Shown here piece by piece: positions 1 to 10,503 of a stretch of DNA of 64,000 bases. Each line of letters opens with the position of its first letter. Position 1 is the stretch's first letter. Source of the stretch: an uncultured SAR116 cluster alpha proteobacterium (lineage in GTDB: Bacteria > Pseudomonadota > Alphaproteobacteria > Puniceispirillales > Marisalimonadaceae). Location of the stretch: assembly GCA_902618195.1 (NCBI GenBank), contig CACMZO010000001.1, forward strand, positions 114,025-178,024, given 5' to 3'. The notes below the pieces were generated by a model. The model saw only the letters and a list, made by a program, of their open reading frames with translations, searched no databases and had not been told where the DNA came from. A program made the translations under genes and the position numbers.

Positions 1-585
1 AAAAGATTTTTCACTTTCCAAAAAAGATCTGTTTAAATCAGTAATTATATATCCAGGGCAAATTGCATTTACAAGGATGTTATATTTGGCTAATTCAATT
101 GATTGAGATTTAGTCATTTGGATTAAAGCTGCTTTTGACATTGAATAAGCACCAACAAACTTTAAGGGATTTAAACCAAGAATAGAGGAAATGTTAATAA
201 TACGACCAATTTTATTAAGAATCATTTTCGGTATAATTGTATTACTAATATTAAGTGCAGAAATTAAATTAATATTCATAATTTGATTAATTTCATCTAG
301 TGATGCTTCATGGAGAAGTTTAGATTGAGCAATGCCTGCATTATTGATTAAGCAATATAAATTTATATGAGATAACTTTTCCTTAACAAGATTAAAATCG
401 GTAATATCAATTGGTAAAATATCATGATTTAAATCTTGGTTTGGAAGAGAATTAAATGTTTTAATTAATTGATCTTTGTTTCTTGCAATTCCAATGATCC
501 TATAACCTTCACTTGCAAGAAAGTTTGAAAAAGAAGCTCCAATACCTTTAGATGCACCTGTAATTAAAATTGTTTTAATATCCAT
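1..585 (-). CDS. SDR-family oxidoreductase (partial, runs off window start)
   Basis: Reverse-strand reading from ATG at 585 gives MDIKTILITGASKGIGASFSNFLASEGYRIIGIARNKDQL...LINNAGIAQS...INISSILGLNPLKFVGAYSMSKAALIQMTKSQSIELAKYNILVNAICPGYI; TGASKGIG, NNAG and YxxxK SDR motifs. Absent from the ORF track because the stop lies outside the window. Confidence 0.9.
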   Translation of the reverse strand, partial: MDIKTILITGASKGIGASFSNFLASEGYRIIGIARNKDQLIKTFNSLPNQDLNHDILPIDITDFNLVKEKLSHINLYCLINNAGIAQSKLLHEASLDEINQIMNINLISALNISNTIIPKMILNKIGRIINISSILGLNPLKFVGAYSMSKAALIQMTKSQSIELAKYNILVNAICPGYIITDLNRSFLESEKSF

Positions 586-600
586 AATTTAAATATATAT

Positions 601-1635
601 ATGAAATTAATGATAAAAAATAATAATAATTTAAAAAAATGGTTAGAAGAAAAATTACCTTATCTAGGTAATTTACATAAAATAGAAAAATTTGATGTAG
701 GCCAATCAAATCCAACTTATTTATTGCATTGTGAAAATAAAAAAATAGTACTTAGATCAAAGCCTATGGGTAATTTATTAAGAGGAGCTCATAGAATAGA
801 TAGAGAATATAGAGTAATGAGTGCTCTTAAAGAAACTAAAATACCGGTTCCAAATATGATTATTTATTGTGATGAAAATAAGATAATTGGTTCCGAGTTT
901 TTTTTGATGGATTTTATTGATGGTATAAAAGAAAAAAAACCAATCTTAGAAAATTATAGTAAAAATGAGAAAAAAAAAATTTACAAAAAAAAATTAGAAG
1001 TACTTGTAAATTTAGCTAGGTTAGACCTGAAAAAATATAATTTAGAAGATTATGGTAAAAAATCTAATTATTTATTTCGACAAATTGATCTATGGATAAA
1101 ACAATATAGAGCATCTGAAACACAAAAAATTGAAGCTATGGAATTTTTAATTGAGAATTTAGGATCAAATATTCCAGATATATATGAGAAATTTAATCCT
1201 GTTTTAACTCATGGCGATTTTAGAATAGATAATATGATTTTTTCAAATAATTTAGATATAGCATCTTTATTAGATTGGGAATTATCAACTTTGGCGCCAC
1301 CATTTATAGATTTATCATATTGGTGCTTAATGCTTAGATTTGAAACAGATTGGCTAATTCCAGGTTTAGGTCAAATTAGAGATAATATTGTTGCAGAAGG
1401 AATACCAAAGGAAAAAGAGTTGTTACAACTTTATGCTGATGCATTAGGATATGATATCGGGAAGAGCTGGAATTTTCTTTTAGCCTTTAACTGCTTTAGA
1501 TTTGCTGGAATTTTACAAGGTGTATTTAAAAGATCTAAAGACGGCAACAATGCAGGAAAAGATGCCAACCAAGTTGGATTATTAACTGAGCCTGTATCAA
1601 AAATGGGTGAACAATTTTTAAAATTATATATTTAA
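601..1635 (+). CDS. Phosphotransferase family protein (APH/ACAD10-like kinase fold)
   Basis: LTHGDFRIDNMIF and LLDWELSTLAPPFIDLSYW match APH-family catalytic motifs. Confidence 0.85.
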   Translation: MKLMIKNNNNLKKWLEEKLPYLGNLHKIEKFDVGQSNPTYLLHCENKKIVLRSKPMGNLLRGAHRIDREYRVMSALKETKIPVPNMIIYCDENKIIGSEFFLMDFIDGIKEKKPILENYSKNEKKKIYKKKLEVLVNLARLDLKKYNLEDYGKKSNYLFRQIDLWIKQYRASETQKIEAMEFLIENLGSNIPDIYEKFNPVLTHGDFRIDNMIFSNNLDIASLLDWELSTLAPPFIDLSYWCLMLRFETDWLIPGLGQIRDNIVAEGIPKEKELLQLYADALGYDIGKSWNFLLAFNCFRFAGILQGVFKRSKDGNNAGKDANQVGLLTEPVSKMGEQFLKLYI

Positions 1636-2781
1636 AAATCTGTTAGGGTTTATCATTAACAAAGATCCAAAAATTAGAACAACGCCAGAAATTATCATTG
1701 AAAAAAAGAATGAACCATAATAATCAGTTAACAGTCCACTAAGATAAGGTCCTATCATTTGTCCAATACTGAAAGAGAATGTCAATATTGCAGTCGAAAC
1801 TATAAATGATCCAGAGAACCTTTTCTGACCCTCTAAAAGACACATTGAAGTTATAGGTACAAAGGATAAACCAAATAATATACAGGAAATAAAAATTCCT
1901 AATTCATTATTAATTAATACGGAAAACAAAACTCCTAATCCCAATATTAAATTTGCTAAAAAAAGTCCAATATCATTTCCAATTTTACTACCAAACCAAT
2001 TCCAAAAAAATACCGAAGGTATTCCTGTAACTCCTACTACAAACCATACGTAGGGCTCAGTTTTTTCTAACCCTGGTGTCAATCTTGACATTGTTGATAT
2101 AAAGGTACCAAATGCAACATACCCAAACCCATACAATCCATAACTAATAGTAATTAAAGAAAATCCTAAATTTGGTTTATTTTTTGATTTTAATTTATAT
2201 TTAACTTCTGCTTTTTGAATTGGTGTAAATTTAATAATTTGAAATGACAGCATTATAGCTAAAATACCGATTGAGAACCACAGTTCATCCCATGTAAAAT
2301 TTAAAAAACCTAGATAAGATACGACAATAGCTGACAGTGCCATGCCCAGTCCAACTCCAGAAAAATGAGCAGTTCCTAAAAATATTTTACCTTTTTTTTG
2401 AACATGTGAAACTATTAGAGATGTTCCTAATATTAATACAAACGCACTAAAAACTCCATGTATGAAACGTATGAGTATAAATACCTCAAAAGTATTTGTT
2501 AGTCCCATTGCAAAAAGAGATATGATAGAGATAAAGATTGAGCAAATAAATATTGATCGGATTTTTTTTGGAAATTGTGGAAAAATAGGAATTAACGAAC
2601 CCAATAAATAACCTAAATAATTTGAAGAAGCTATTAAGCCTGCTTCTGTTGTGGTTAAATTTAATTCAGAAATCATATAAGGCAAAATAGGGGTATAAGA
2701 AAATCTCCCTATTCCAACAGCAATTGTAAGTGCTGCAATACCAGTAAGAATTAAAATAGCAACATTATTTGTCTTATTCAT
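1624..2781 (-). CDS. MFS transporter (YbfB/YjiJ-like)
   Basis: About 12 hydrophobic segments; N-terminal GIGRFSYTPILPYM motif typical of the YbfB/YjiJ group. Confidence 0.8.
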   Translation of the reverse strand: MNKTNNVAILILTGIAALTIAVGIGRFSYTPILPYMISELNLTTTEAGLIASSNYLGYLLGSLIPIFPQFPKKIRSIFICSIFISIISLFAMGLTNTFEVFILIRFIHGVFSAFVLILGTSLIVSHVQKKGKIFLGTAHFSGVGLGMALSAIVVSYLGFLNFTWDELWFSIGILAIMLSFQIIKFTPIQKAEVKYKLKSKNKPNLGFSLITISYGLYGFGYVAFGTFISTMSRLTPGLEKTEPYVWFVVGVTGIPSVFFWNWFGSKIGNDIGLFLANLILGLGVLFSVLINNELGIFISCILFGLSFVPITSMCLLEGQKRFSGSFIVSTAILTFSFSIGQMIGPYLSGLLTDYYGSFFFSMIISGVVLIFGSLLMINPNRFLNI

Positions 2782-2837
2782 TAATTTAGATTATCTTAAA
2801 TGTATAAATAAGCATCTAACAATTTTATTTTTTTAAT

Positions 2838-3614
2838 ATGGAATTTATAGAAACAAAAAAAATTACAAATAATGTTGCTAAAATAACGCTGACTAATGGT
2901 AAAAAATACAACCCATTATCTCTAAATGTATTGAGACATCTAAATAGTGAATTCAATCATTTGTCAAATGATTCAAATGTTAAAGCAATTATAATTTCAT
3001 CAAATGGTCCTGGTTTTTCAGCAGGGCATGATTTACAAGAGCTTAAACAAAATAAAAATAATAAAGAATTTTTTACCGAACTTTTTAATGAGTGTTCAAA
3101 TCTAATGTTAAAAATAATGAAAACACCTCAACCGGTAATAGCTGAAATACCTGGGGTCGCAGCTGCGGCTGGATGTCAATTAGTTGCAACATGTGATCTT
3201 GCTATAGCATCTAATGAAGCGGTTTTTATAACTCCTGGTGTAAATATCGGTTTATTTTGTTCTACACCAATGGTTGCTGTTTCTAGATCTCTAGGTAGAA
3301 AAAAAACAATGGAAATGTTATTAACTGGTGAAAGTATGAATGCTAAGGATGCCGTTAGTTTTGGGTTAATTAATAAAAATGTTCCTTTAAATGAATTGGA
3401 GATAACAGTATTAAACTTTGCAAAATTAATCGCATCTAAACCAACTTCAACTGTTAGAATTGGGAAAGAAGCATTTTATAAACAAGCCGAATTGCCAATA
3501 GAGAAAGCTTATAAATATACATCTGAAGTTATGGCACAAAATATGTTGCAAAAAGATGCTAAAGAGGGCATTGAAGCATTTTTGAATAAAAGAGAACCTA
3601 AATGGGAAAACTAA
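2838..3614 (+). CDS. Enoyl-CoA hydratase/isomerase family protein (ECHDC3-like)
   Basis: GPGFSAGHDLQEL and GVAAAAGCQLVATCDLAIAS crotonase motifs. Confidence 0.88.
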   Translation: MEFIETKKITNNVAKITLTNGKKYNPLSLNVLRHLNSEFNHLSNDSNVKAIIISSNGPGFSAGHDLQELKQNKNNKEFFTELFNECSNLMLKIMKTPQPVIAEIPGVAAAAGCQLVATCDLAIASNEAVFITPGVNIGLFCSTPMVAVSRSLGRKKTMEMLLTGESMNAKDAVSFGLINKNVPLNELEITVLNFAKLIASKPTSTVRIGKEAFYKQAELPIEKAYKYTSEVMAQNMLQKDAKEGIEAFLNKREPKWEN

Positions 3615-5398
3615 AGATTATCCAAAGATACTTTTAAATCATTGATAATATCATCACTGTGTTCTAATCCAATTGATAATCTAATGACGTTATCCCCTGC
3701 ACCAGATATTTCCCTTTCTTTAGAATTTAATTGTCTGTGTGTTGTAGAAGCAGGGTGTATTATTAATGATTTTGTATCACCAACATTTGCTAAATGTGAA
3801 AATAAATTGCAGTTTTCAACAATTTTTTTTGCCCCATCAAACCCAGCTTTAACTGTAATTGTAAAAACAGACCCAAAACCAAATTTAAAGTATTTTTTTG
3901 CTAATTTATATGATTTGTTGTTTTGAAAACCACTCCAAGATACATAATCTACTTTATCATGTTTTATTAAGAAATTTGCAACTTCATCTGCGTTTGACAT
4001 ATGTTTTTGCATTCTTAAGTTTAATGTTTCAATTCCTGTAAGAGTTAAGTAAGCATTAAATGGTGACATAGTAGTACCTAAGTCTCTTAAAGCACTAGCA
4101 TGACAAAAGTTAATATATGCTAAGTTGCCAAACGATTCAAAAAATTTTATTCCATGATATGAAGTATCTGGTTCGGTTAATTTTTCAAATTCTCTACCAT
4201 TAGCCCAGTCAAATTTACCTGCATCCACTACACAACCTCCCATAGCATTTCCATGACCAGATAAAAATTTAGTTGTTGAATATATAATTATATCTGCACC
4301 ATAATTTGCTGGTTGACAGATAGCTTGTGTAGCCATTGTATTATCTATTATTAGAGGTATACCTGCATTATGGGCTAGTTCTGATAATTTCTCTATGTCC
4401 GAAACAACTCCCTCTGGATTGGATAGGCTTTCTGCAAAAAGTGCTCTAACATTCTTAGAATTAATGGCTTGTTTTATTTCATCGTAATTTGTTATATCAA
4501 CAAGATCAGTTTCCCAGCCAAATGATTTAAAGCTTTTAGTGAATTGTGTTATTGAACCACCATAGAGTTTTGAACTAGCGACTATTTTTTTACCAGGACT
4601 TAGTAACGGATATAAAGCAATTAGTTGAGCTGCATGGCCAGATGAAACACAGCAAGATCCAACAGCATTATCTAGTGCTGCAATTTTTTGCTCTAAAGCT
4701 GCAGTTGTTGGATTAGATAAACGTCCATAGATGTTACCATTTTCTTGCAAATTGTATAGAGATGCTGCATGTTCACTATCATCAAAGGCGAAGGCTGTTG
4801 ATTGATAAATTGGAAAACTTCTTGCGCCTGTAACTGGATCTGGTGACGTTCCGGCATGTATACTTAAAGTTTCTATATTATTTGATTTAAAAAAATTTCC
4901 TAACTTGTTATTATTATTTATTAATTTATTTTTTTTGGATGAAATTAATTTAGAATAAAATCCTCCACTTCCTAACTCACCAAAAATTCTTGAATGTTCA
5001 ATTTTAGGGCATCTATTATAAATACAATCTAAATTATTTTTTAAAACTAAGTCATTAGCTTCTGAATTAAAAATACCAATTTGCATCCAAAAAACTTTTG
5101 CTTTAATTTTAATTGCTTCTTTAGCTAAATCTAGACATTCATCACTTTTTCGAAAAACATCAACCATATCAATACTAATAGGAATGTCTTTTAATGAAGC
5201 ATAACATAACTCATTGTTAATTTGTTTACCAGCTTCATTAGGGTTTACAGGTATAATTTTATAACCTTTCCTTTGTAAATATTTCATTACAAAATTAGAT
5301 GGTCTTTTCCAATTATTACTGGCTCCAACTAGTGCAATTGTTTTTACTGAAGATAAAATATTCGCAATTTTTAAATCACTAAATTTATCATCATTCAT
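3611..5398 (-). CDS. Fusion protein: N-terminal CoA-binding (CoA_binding_2) domain + C-terminal PLP-dependent O-acetylhomoserine aminocarboxypropyltransferase/sulfhydrylase
   Basis: N-terminus TIALVGASNNWKRPSNFVMKYLQRKGYKIIPVNP (Rossmann CoA-binding); C-terminus IETLSIHAGTSPDPVTGARSFPIYQSTAFAF ... STTKFLSGHG with PLP lysine (Cys/Met metabolism PLP family). Confidence 0.9.
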   Translation of the reverse strand: MNDDKFSDLKIANILSSVKTIALVGASNNWKRPSNFVMKYLQRKGYKIIPVNPNEAGKQINNELCYASLKDIPISIDMVDVFRKSDECLDLAKEAIKIKAKVFWMQIGIFNSEANDLVLKNNLDCIYNRCPKIEHSRIFGELGSGGFYSKLISSKKNKLINNNNKLGNFFKSNNIETLSIHAGTSPDPVTGARSFPIYQSTAFAFDDSEHAASLYNLQENGNIYGRLSNPTTAALEQKIAALDNAVGSCCVSSGHAAQLIALYPLLSPGKKIVASSKLYGGSITQFTKSFKSFGWETDLVDITNYDEIKQAINSKNVRALFAESLSNPEGVVSDIEKLSELAHNAGIPLIIDNTMATQAICQPANYGADIIIYSTTKFLSGHGNAMGGCVVDAGKFDWANGREFEKLTEPDTSYHGIKFFESFGNLAYINFCHASALRDLGTTMSPFNAYLTLTGIETLNLRMQKHMSNADEVANFLIKHDKVDYVSWSGFQNNKSYKLAKKYFKFGFGSVFTITVKAGFDGAKKIVENCNLFSHLANVGDTKSLIIHPASTTHRQLNSKEREISGAGDNVIRLSIGLEHSDDIINDLKVSLDNL

Positions 5399-5467
5399 AT
5401 TTTCCTCTTATTAAATTTAATAAAAATTTTTGTTCAAAATTTTAATATCTAACTTATACTCAATATA

Positions 5468-7066
5468 ATGGATAAACAAGTTTTTGATATAATTATAGTT
5501 GGAGCTGGTACTGCAGGTTGTTTGTTAGCTAATAGGTTGTCGGCAAATAACAACTTAAATATAGCTCTAATTGAAGCAGGTGGAAGTGATAATTATCATT
5601 GGATTCATATTCCAGTTGGATATCTATATTGTATGGGCAATAAAAGAACTGATTGGTTATATAAAACTTCTTCTCAACCAGGTTTGAATGGTAGACAACT
5701 TAATTACCCAAGAGGAAAAGTGTTGGGTGGTTGTTCATCTATTAATGGTATGATATACATGCGAGGTCAATCCAAAGACTACGATCATTGGAGACAATTA
5801 GGCAATATAGGTTGGAGTTGGGACGATGTATTGCCATACTTTGTAAAAACTGAAGATAATTTTTCTGGAACAGATAAGTATCATGGTCAGGGAGGAGAAT
5901 GGCGCGTTGATGAACAAAGATTACATTGGGATGTATTAGATGATTTTCAAAATGCTACTGTAGAATCAGGCATTCCAAAAATAGCTGATTTTAATAATGG
6001 TAATAATTTTGGTGTTTCTTATTTCAAAGTTAATCAAAAAAATGGATTTAGATTAAATACAGCCAAAGCTTTCTTTAAACCAATCCAACACAGAAAAAAT
6101 TTAAAGTTATTTAAAAATTGTGAAGTTGAAAGTTTAATTATTAAGAACAAGATTGTTACAGGTTTAAAAATTAAAACAAATGGAAATGAGATTGAAGTTA
6201 TTTGTAACAAAGAAGTTGTATTGTCTGCTGGATCAATTGGGTCACCAAAAATCCTTGAACTTTCTGGGATTGGAAATCCCAAACTTTTAAAAAAAATAGG
6301 CATTAAACCTATAATCGATTCAAAAAATGTTGGAGAAAATTTACAAGACCATTTGCAACTTAGGGTAATATATAAACTACAAAATGCAAAAACATTAAAT
6401 CAAGAAATAAACTCAATTTTTGGCAAAATGAAAATTGGAATGGAATATTTTTTTAAAAGAAAAGGTCCCATGTCAATGGCTCCAAGTCAATTGGGTGTTT
6501 TCGCAATGTCAGATTCTTCTTATGAAATGCCCAATGTCCAGTTTCATGTTCAACCTCTCTCCTTAGATAAATTTGGAGATCCACTTCATAATTTTCCTGG
6601 CCTAACAGCAAGTGTTTGTAATTTAAATCCTTTAAGTAGAGGTTCTGTTCATATTCAATCAAAAGATTTAAAAGTGCAGCCAGAAATTAATCCTAACTAT
6701 TTATCACATGCAACTGATAAAAAAGTTGCAGCCGACTCCATTAAATTAGCAAGAAAAATTATTTCACAACCATCAATGAAAAAATATAATCCAGAGGAGT
6801 ACGCGCCTGGTATAAATCATCAAACTGATAAAGAATTAGAAAGAGTAGCAGGCGATATCGGAACAACAATATTTCATCCAGTTGGTACTTGTGCAATGGG
6901 GGTAAGAGATGATTCTGTAACTAAGCCAAATTTAAAAGTAAATGGCGTAGAAAAACTAAGGGTGGTTGATGCATCAATAATGCCTTCAATAACTTCTGGC
7001 AATACAAATTCACCAACTTTAATGATTGCTGAAAAAGCTTCCGAATTAATTTTGAATGAGGTATAA
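5468..7066 (+). CDS. GMC family oxidoreductase (choline dehydrogenase-like)
   Basis: IIVGAGTAGCLLANRLS FAD motif; PRGKVLGGCSSINGMIYMRG GMC signature; HPVGTCAMG C-terminal motif. Confidence 0.93.
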   Translation: MDKQVFDIIIVGAGTAGCLLANRLSANNNLNIALIEAGGSDNYHWIHIPVGYLYCMGNKRTDWLYKTSSQPGLNGRQLNYPRGKVLGGCSSINGMIYMRGQSKDYDHWRQLGNIGWSWDDVLPYFVKTEDNFSGTDKYHGQGGEWRVDEQRLHWDVLDDFQNATVESGIPKIADFNNGNNFGVSYFKVNQKNGFRLNTAKAFFKPIQHRKNLKLFKNCEVESLIIKNKIVTGLKIKTNGNEIEVICNKEVVLSAGSIGSPKILELSGIGNPKLLKKIGIKPIIDSKNVGENLQDHLQLRVIYKLQNAKTLNQEINSIFGKMKIGMEYFFKRKGPMSMAPSQLGVFAMSDSSYEMPNVQFHVQPLSLDKFGDPLHNFPGLTASVCNLNPLSRGSVHIQSKDLKVQPEINPNYLSHATDKKVAADSIKLARKIISQPSMKKYNPEEYAPGINHQTDKELERVAGDIGTTIFHPVGTCAMGVRDDSVTKPNLKVNGVEKLRVVDASIMPSITSGNTNSPTLMIAEKASELILNEV

Positions 7067-7085
7067 ATTGGTCATGAGATGATTT

Positions 7086-8228
7086 ATGGAATTTAATTTA
7101 TCTGAAGATTATAAAAATATACAGGAGATGGCATCTTCATTTTCTGAAACCGAATTGATGCCTTTTGCATCTCAATGGGATCAAGAAGAGATTTTTCCAA
7201 CTGATGTTTTAAAAAAATCAGCTAATCTAGGTTTGGCAGGTATTTACGTAAGTGAAAAGTTTGGAGGGTCAGGCTTAGATAGATTATCAGCTGCTTTAGT
7301 TTTTGAACAACTTTCAAGAGGATGTGTTTCAACAGCTGCATATTTGTCAATTCATAATATGGTTGCTTGGATGATTGATAGCGAAGGATCAAATGAATTA
7401 AAAGAAAAATTTATTCCACAATTATGCTCCATGAACTTGTTCTCAAGCTACTGTTTAACTGAATCAAGCTCAGGGTCAGATGCATCAGCATTAAAAACTA
7501 CTGCTAAGCGAAAAGGTAATAGTCATTATATTCTCAATGGATCAAAAAGTTTTATTTCGGGAGGTCCAACAAGTGATGTTTATGCAGTAATGTGCAGAAC
7601 TGGAGAAGATGGTCCGAAAGGTATTTCATGTATATTAATTGAAAAAGATACTCCTGGCTTATCATTTGGTAAAAATGAAAAGAAATTAGGCTGGAATAGT
7701 CAACACACCTCAACAGTTAATTTTGATAATTGTGAAGTACCAATTGAAAATTTAGTAGGAAATGAAGGAGATGGATTTAAGTTAGCAATGAAGGGACTCG
7801 ATGGTGGAAGAGTTAATATTGCAGCTTGTTCCATTGGAGGTGCAAATTTTGCGCTTGAGAAGACAATTCAATATACATCAGAGAGGAAGCAGTTTGGTAA
7901 AAAAATAAATGAGTTTCAAGTAAGTCAATTTAAATTAGCAGATATGTCTACTGATTTAGAGGCCTCTAAATTAATGGTGTACAAAGCTGCAACAAGTTTA
8001 GATAACAAGGATACTGATGCTACAAAATACTGTGCAATGGCCAAGAGATTTGCAACAGATGCTTGTTTTGACATTTGTAATCAAGCTTTGCAACTTCATG
8101 GTGGTTACGGATATTTAAAAGATTTTCCTCTAGAGAGAGTCCTACGAGATTTGCGAGTTCATCAAATTTTAGAAGGAACAAATGAAATAATGAGATTAAT
8201 TATATCAAGAAAAATTTTGGATGTTTGA
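7086..8228 (+). CDS. Acyl-CoA dehydrogenase (isobutyryl-CoA dehydrogenase-like)
   Basis: ACAD fold motifs; C-terminal ILEGTNEIMRLIISRKIL with canonical catalytic Glu; adjacent to an HIBCH-like gene. Confidence 0.88.
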   Translation: MEFNLSEDYKNIQEMASSFSETELMPFASQWDQEEIFPTDVLKKSANLGLAGIYVSEKFGGSGLDRLSAALVFEQLSRGCVSTAAYLSIHNMVAWMIDSEGSNELKEKFIPQLCSMNLFSSYCLTESSSGSDASALKTTAKRKGNSHYILNGSKSFISGGPTSDVYAVMCRTGEDGPKGISCILIEKDTPGLSFGKNEKKLGWNSQHTSTVNFDNCEVPIENLVGNEGDGFKLAMKGLDGGRVNIAACSIGGANFALEKTIQYTSERKQFGKKINEFQVSQFKLADMSTDLEASKLMVYKAATSLDNKDTDATKYCAMAKRFATDACFDICNQALQLHGGYGYLKDFPLERVLRDLRVHQILEGTNEIMRLIISRKILDV

Positions 8229-8237
8229 AGGGATAAT

Positions 8238-9308
8238 ATGAATGAAGAAATAATTTTAAAATCTGAAAATGGGGTAGGCATTATTACTTTAAACAGACCA
8301 GAAAGGTTAAATGCTTTAACATATAATATTGTTAAAAAAATGAATGACTTTTTAGACAAATGCGAAAGTGATGATGATATCAAATGTGTTATAATTGAAG
8401 GTGCTGGTGAAAAAGCTTTTTGTGCAGGTGGAGATGTAGTTTCATTAAGAAAACAAGTTCTTGATGAGGGTGGCCCACCAACAGAATTATCAGAGAATTT
8501 TTTTTATGATGAATATCTTTTAAATTATAAAATTAATAATTTTAAAAAGCCTTACATAGCTTTAATTGATGGTGTGACTATGGGAGGTGGTGTTGGTGTT
8601 TCAATGCATGGAAGTCATATTGTTTGTACTGAAAGAACTATGTTTGCAATGCCAGAAACAACTATTGGTCTTTTCCCTGATGTTGGTGGAGGTTGGTTGT
8701 TAGCCCAACTACCAATAACTATAGGTTTGTGGTTAGCTTTAACTGGTGAAAGATTAAAATCAGTAGATTTGATGAAAACAGGACTATCAAATTATTATGT
8801 TGAATCAAAAAATGTACTAAATTTAAAAAATGAAATTTTTAAAAACCCATCTAAAGATCATCAAGAAATTACAAATTTAATTAATAAATTTAGTGGTCAA
8901 TTAAGTGGAGAAAGTATTATTGAAAAAAACCAAGTTGAAATAAAAGAAATATTTGAACAAGAAAGTGTTGAAGACATTTTAAAAAAAACAAATTTACTTT
9001 CTGAAAATGGGAGTGATTTTGCAAAAAATATTGAACATGAGTTAACGAAAAAATCTCCAACATCTTTAAAAATAACTTTTAAACAAATTAATGAGGCAAC
9101 GGAAATGAATCTTAGAGATGCTCTTATAATGGAGTATAGAATGGTCCAAAGGTGTCAGGCATCAGGTGATTTTTATGAAGGTGTTAGAGCGATGCTTGTA
9201 GACAAAGATAGAAAACCTAGTTGGAAACCCAGTAATCTCAGTAAAGTTGACGAGATTTGGGTAAATCATTTTTTTGAACCTTTACATGAGAAAGACTTAA
9301 AAATTTAA
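8238..9308 (+). CDS. Enoyl-CoA hydratase/3-hydroxyisobutyryl-CoA hydrolase family protein
   Basis: KAFCAGGDVVSLRKQ, DGVTMGGGVGVSMHGSHIV, MPETTIGLFPDVGGGWLLAQLP typical of HIBCH. Confidence 0.9.
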   Translation: MNEEIILKSENGVGIITLNRPERLNALTYNIVKKMNDFLDKCESDDDIKCVIIEGAGEKAFCAGGDVVSLRKQVLDEGGPPTELSENFFYDEYLLNYKINNFKKPYIALIDGVTMGGGVGVSMHGSHIVCTERTMFAMPETTIGLFPDVGGGWLLAQLPITIGLWLALTGERLKSVDLMKTGLSNYYVESKNVLNLKNEIFKNPSKDHQEITNLINKFSGQLSGESIIEKNQVEIKEIFEQESVEDILKKTNLLSENGSDFAKNIEHELTKKSPTSLKITFKQINEATEMNLRDALIMEYRMVQRCQASGDFYEGVRAMLVDKDRKPSWKPSNLSKVDEIWVNHFFEPLHEKDLKI

Positions 9309-9329
9309 AATTATTTTACGGAGAAGTTT

Positions 9330-10502
9330 ATGAATGAAGTTTATATTATGTCAGCGACTAGGTCACCAGTTGGTACATTTGGAGGTTCTTTAAAAGATTT
9401 TAATCCAGTAGATTTAGGAACGATTGTAGCAAAAGAAAGTATTAAAAGATCCAAAATCTCGCCGAAAGAAATTGGTCATGCTGTTTTTGGTAATGTTATT
9501 CATACTGAACCAAGAGATATGTACGTAAGTAGAGTCATAGCTTTAAATTCTGGGTTGAACAAGGATTCATGCGCTTTAACTGTAAATCGTTTATGTGGAT
9601 CAGGATTACAAGCTATTGTCAGTGCTTCTCAACTTATTTTGTTAGGAGATACTGAAATTGCTTTGGCAGGTGGTGTTGAAATAATGTCAAGTGGAACGCA
9701 TGTTGTTAAAGGTTTTCGCTGGGGAAATAGAATGGGAGATAGTAAAGTTTTTGATATGATGTTAGGAGCTTTACATGATCCATTTGGACATGGTCACATG
9801 GGTATAACAGCTGAAAATATATCAGAGAGATATCAAATTGATCGATCTAAACAAGATGAATTTGCATTAACTAGTCAAAAACGTGCTAAAGAAGCAATTG
9901 AAAAAGGTTTATTTAAAGAGCAAATCACCCCAATAGAAATTAAATCTAGAAAAGGAATTAATATTTTTAATACTGATGAACATCCTAAATATGATACTAC
10001 AATCGAATCATTATCTAATTTAAAAACAGTTTTTAAAAATGACGGATCAGTAACTGCTGGAAATGCATCTGGTATCAATGATGGTGCATCAGCCCTTGTG
10101 TTAGCTAATGAAAAACAAGCTAAGAAAGGCAAGCCATTAGCAAAAATAATTTCTTATGGTTTTGGAGGCGTGGAACCCGATGAAATGGGTCTAGGTCCAA
10201 TTCCAGCATCTAAGATGGCTTTAAAAAAAGCAGGACTATCTATTGATGATTTAGATTTAGTCGAATCAAATGAGGCATTTGCTGCACAAGCATGTGCTGT
10301 TAATAAAGAGTTAGGTTTAGACGAAGAGATCGTAAACGTTAATGGTGGAGCTATTGCTTTAGGACATCCGGTAGGAGCAACAGGTTCAATCATAATGACA
10401 AAACTTATCCACGAACTAAAAAGAAGAAATGGTACATATGGCTTAGCTACAATGTGTATAGGAGGTGGACAAGGAATAGCTGTTATAATTGAAAATTGTT
10501 AA
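9330..10502 (+). CDS. Acetyl-CoA C-acyltransferase (thiolase)
   Basis: NRLCGSGLQAI active-site Cys; GGAIALGHPVGATGS; CIGGGQGIAVI. Confidence 0.93.
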   Translation: MNEVYIMSATRSPVGTFGGSLKDFNPVDLGTIVAKESIKRSKISPKEIGHAVFGNVIHTEPRDMYVSRVIALNSGLNKDSCALTVNRLCGSGLQAIVSASQLILLGDTEIALAGGVEIMSSGTHVVKGFRWGNRMGDSKVFDMMLGALHDPFGHGHMGITAENISERYQIDRSKQDEFALTSQKRAKEAIEKGLFKEQITPIEIKSRKGINIFNTDEHPKYDTTIESLSNLKTVFKNDGSVTAGNASGINDGASALVLANEKQAKKGKPLAKIISYGFGGVEPDEMGLGPIPASKMALKKAGLSIDDLDLVESNEAFAAQACAVNKELGLDEEIVNVNGGAIALGHPVGATGSIIMTKLIHELKRRNGTYGLATMCIGGGQGIAVIIENC

Positions 10503-10503
10503 A

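Noticed and set aside
3642-3926. 94-aa plus-strand ORF
   Set aside because: Antisense to the 3' end of the OAHS fusion gene; no independent support.
5399-5467. Possible SAM riboswitch upstream of the OAHS fusion gene
   Set aside because: The 69-nt divergent gap is nearly all A/T and I could not recognise SAM-II/SAM-V conserved blocks or a convincing pseudoknot. An Rfam/Infernal scan would be decisive.
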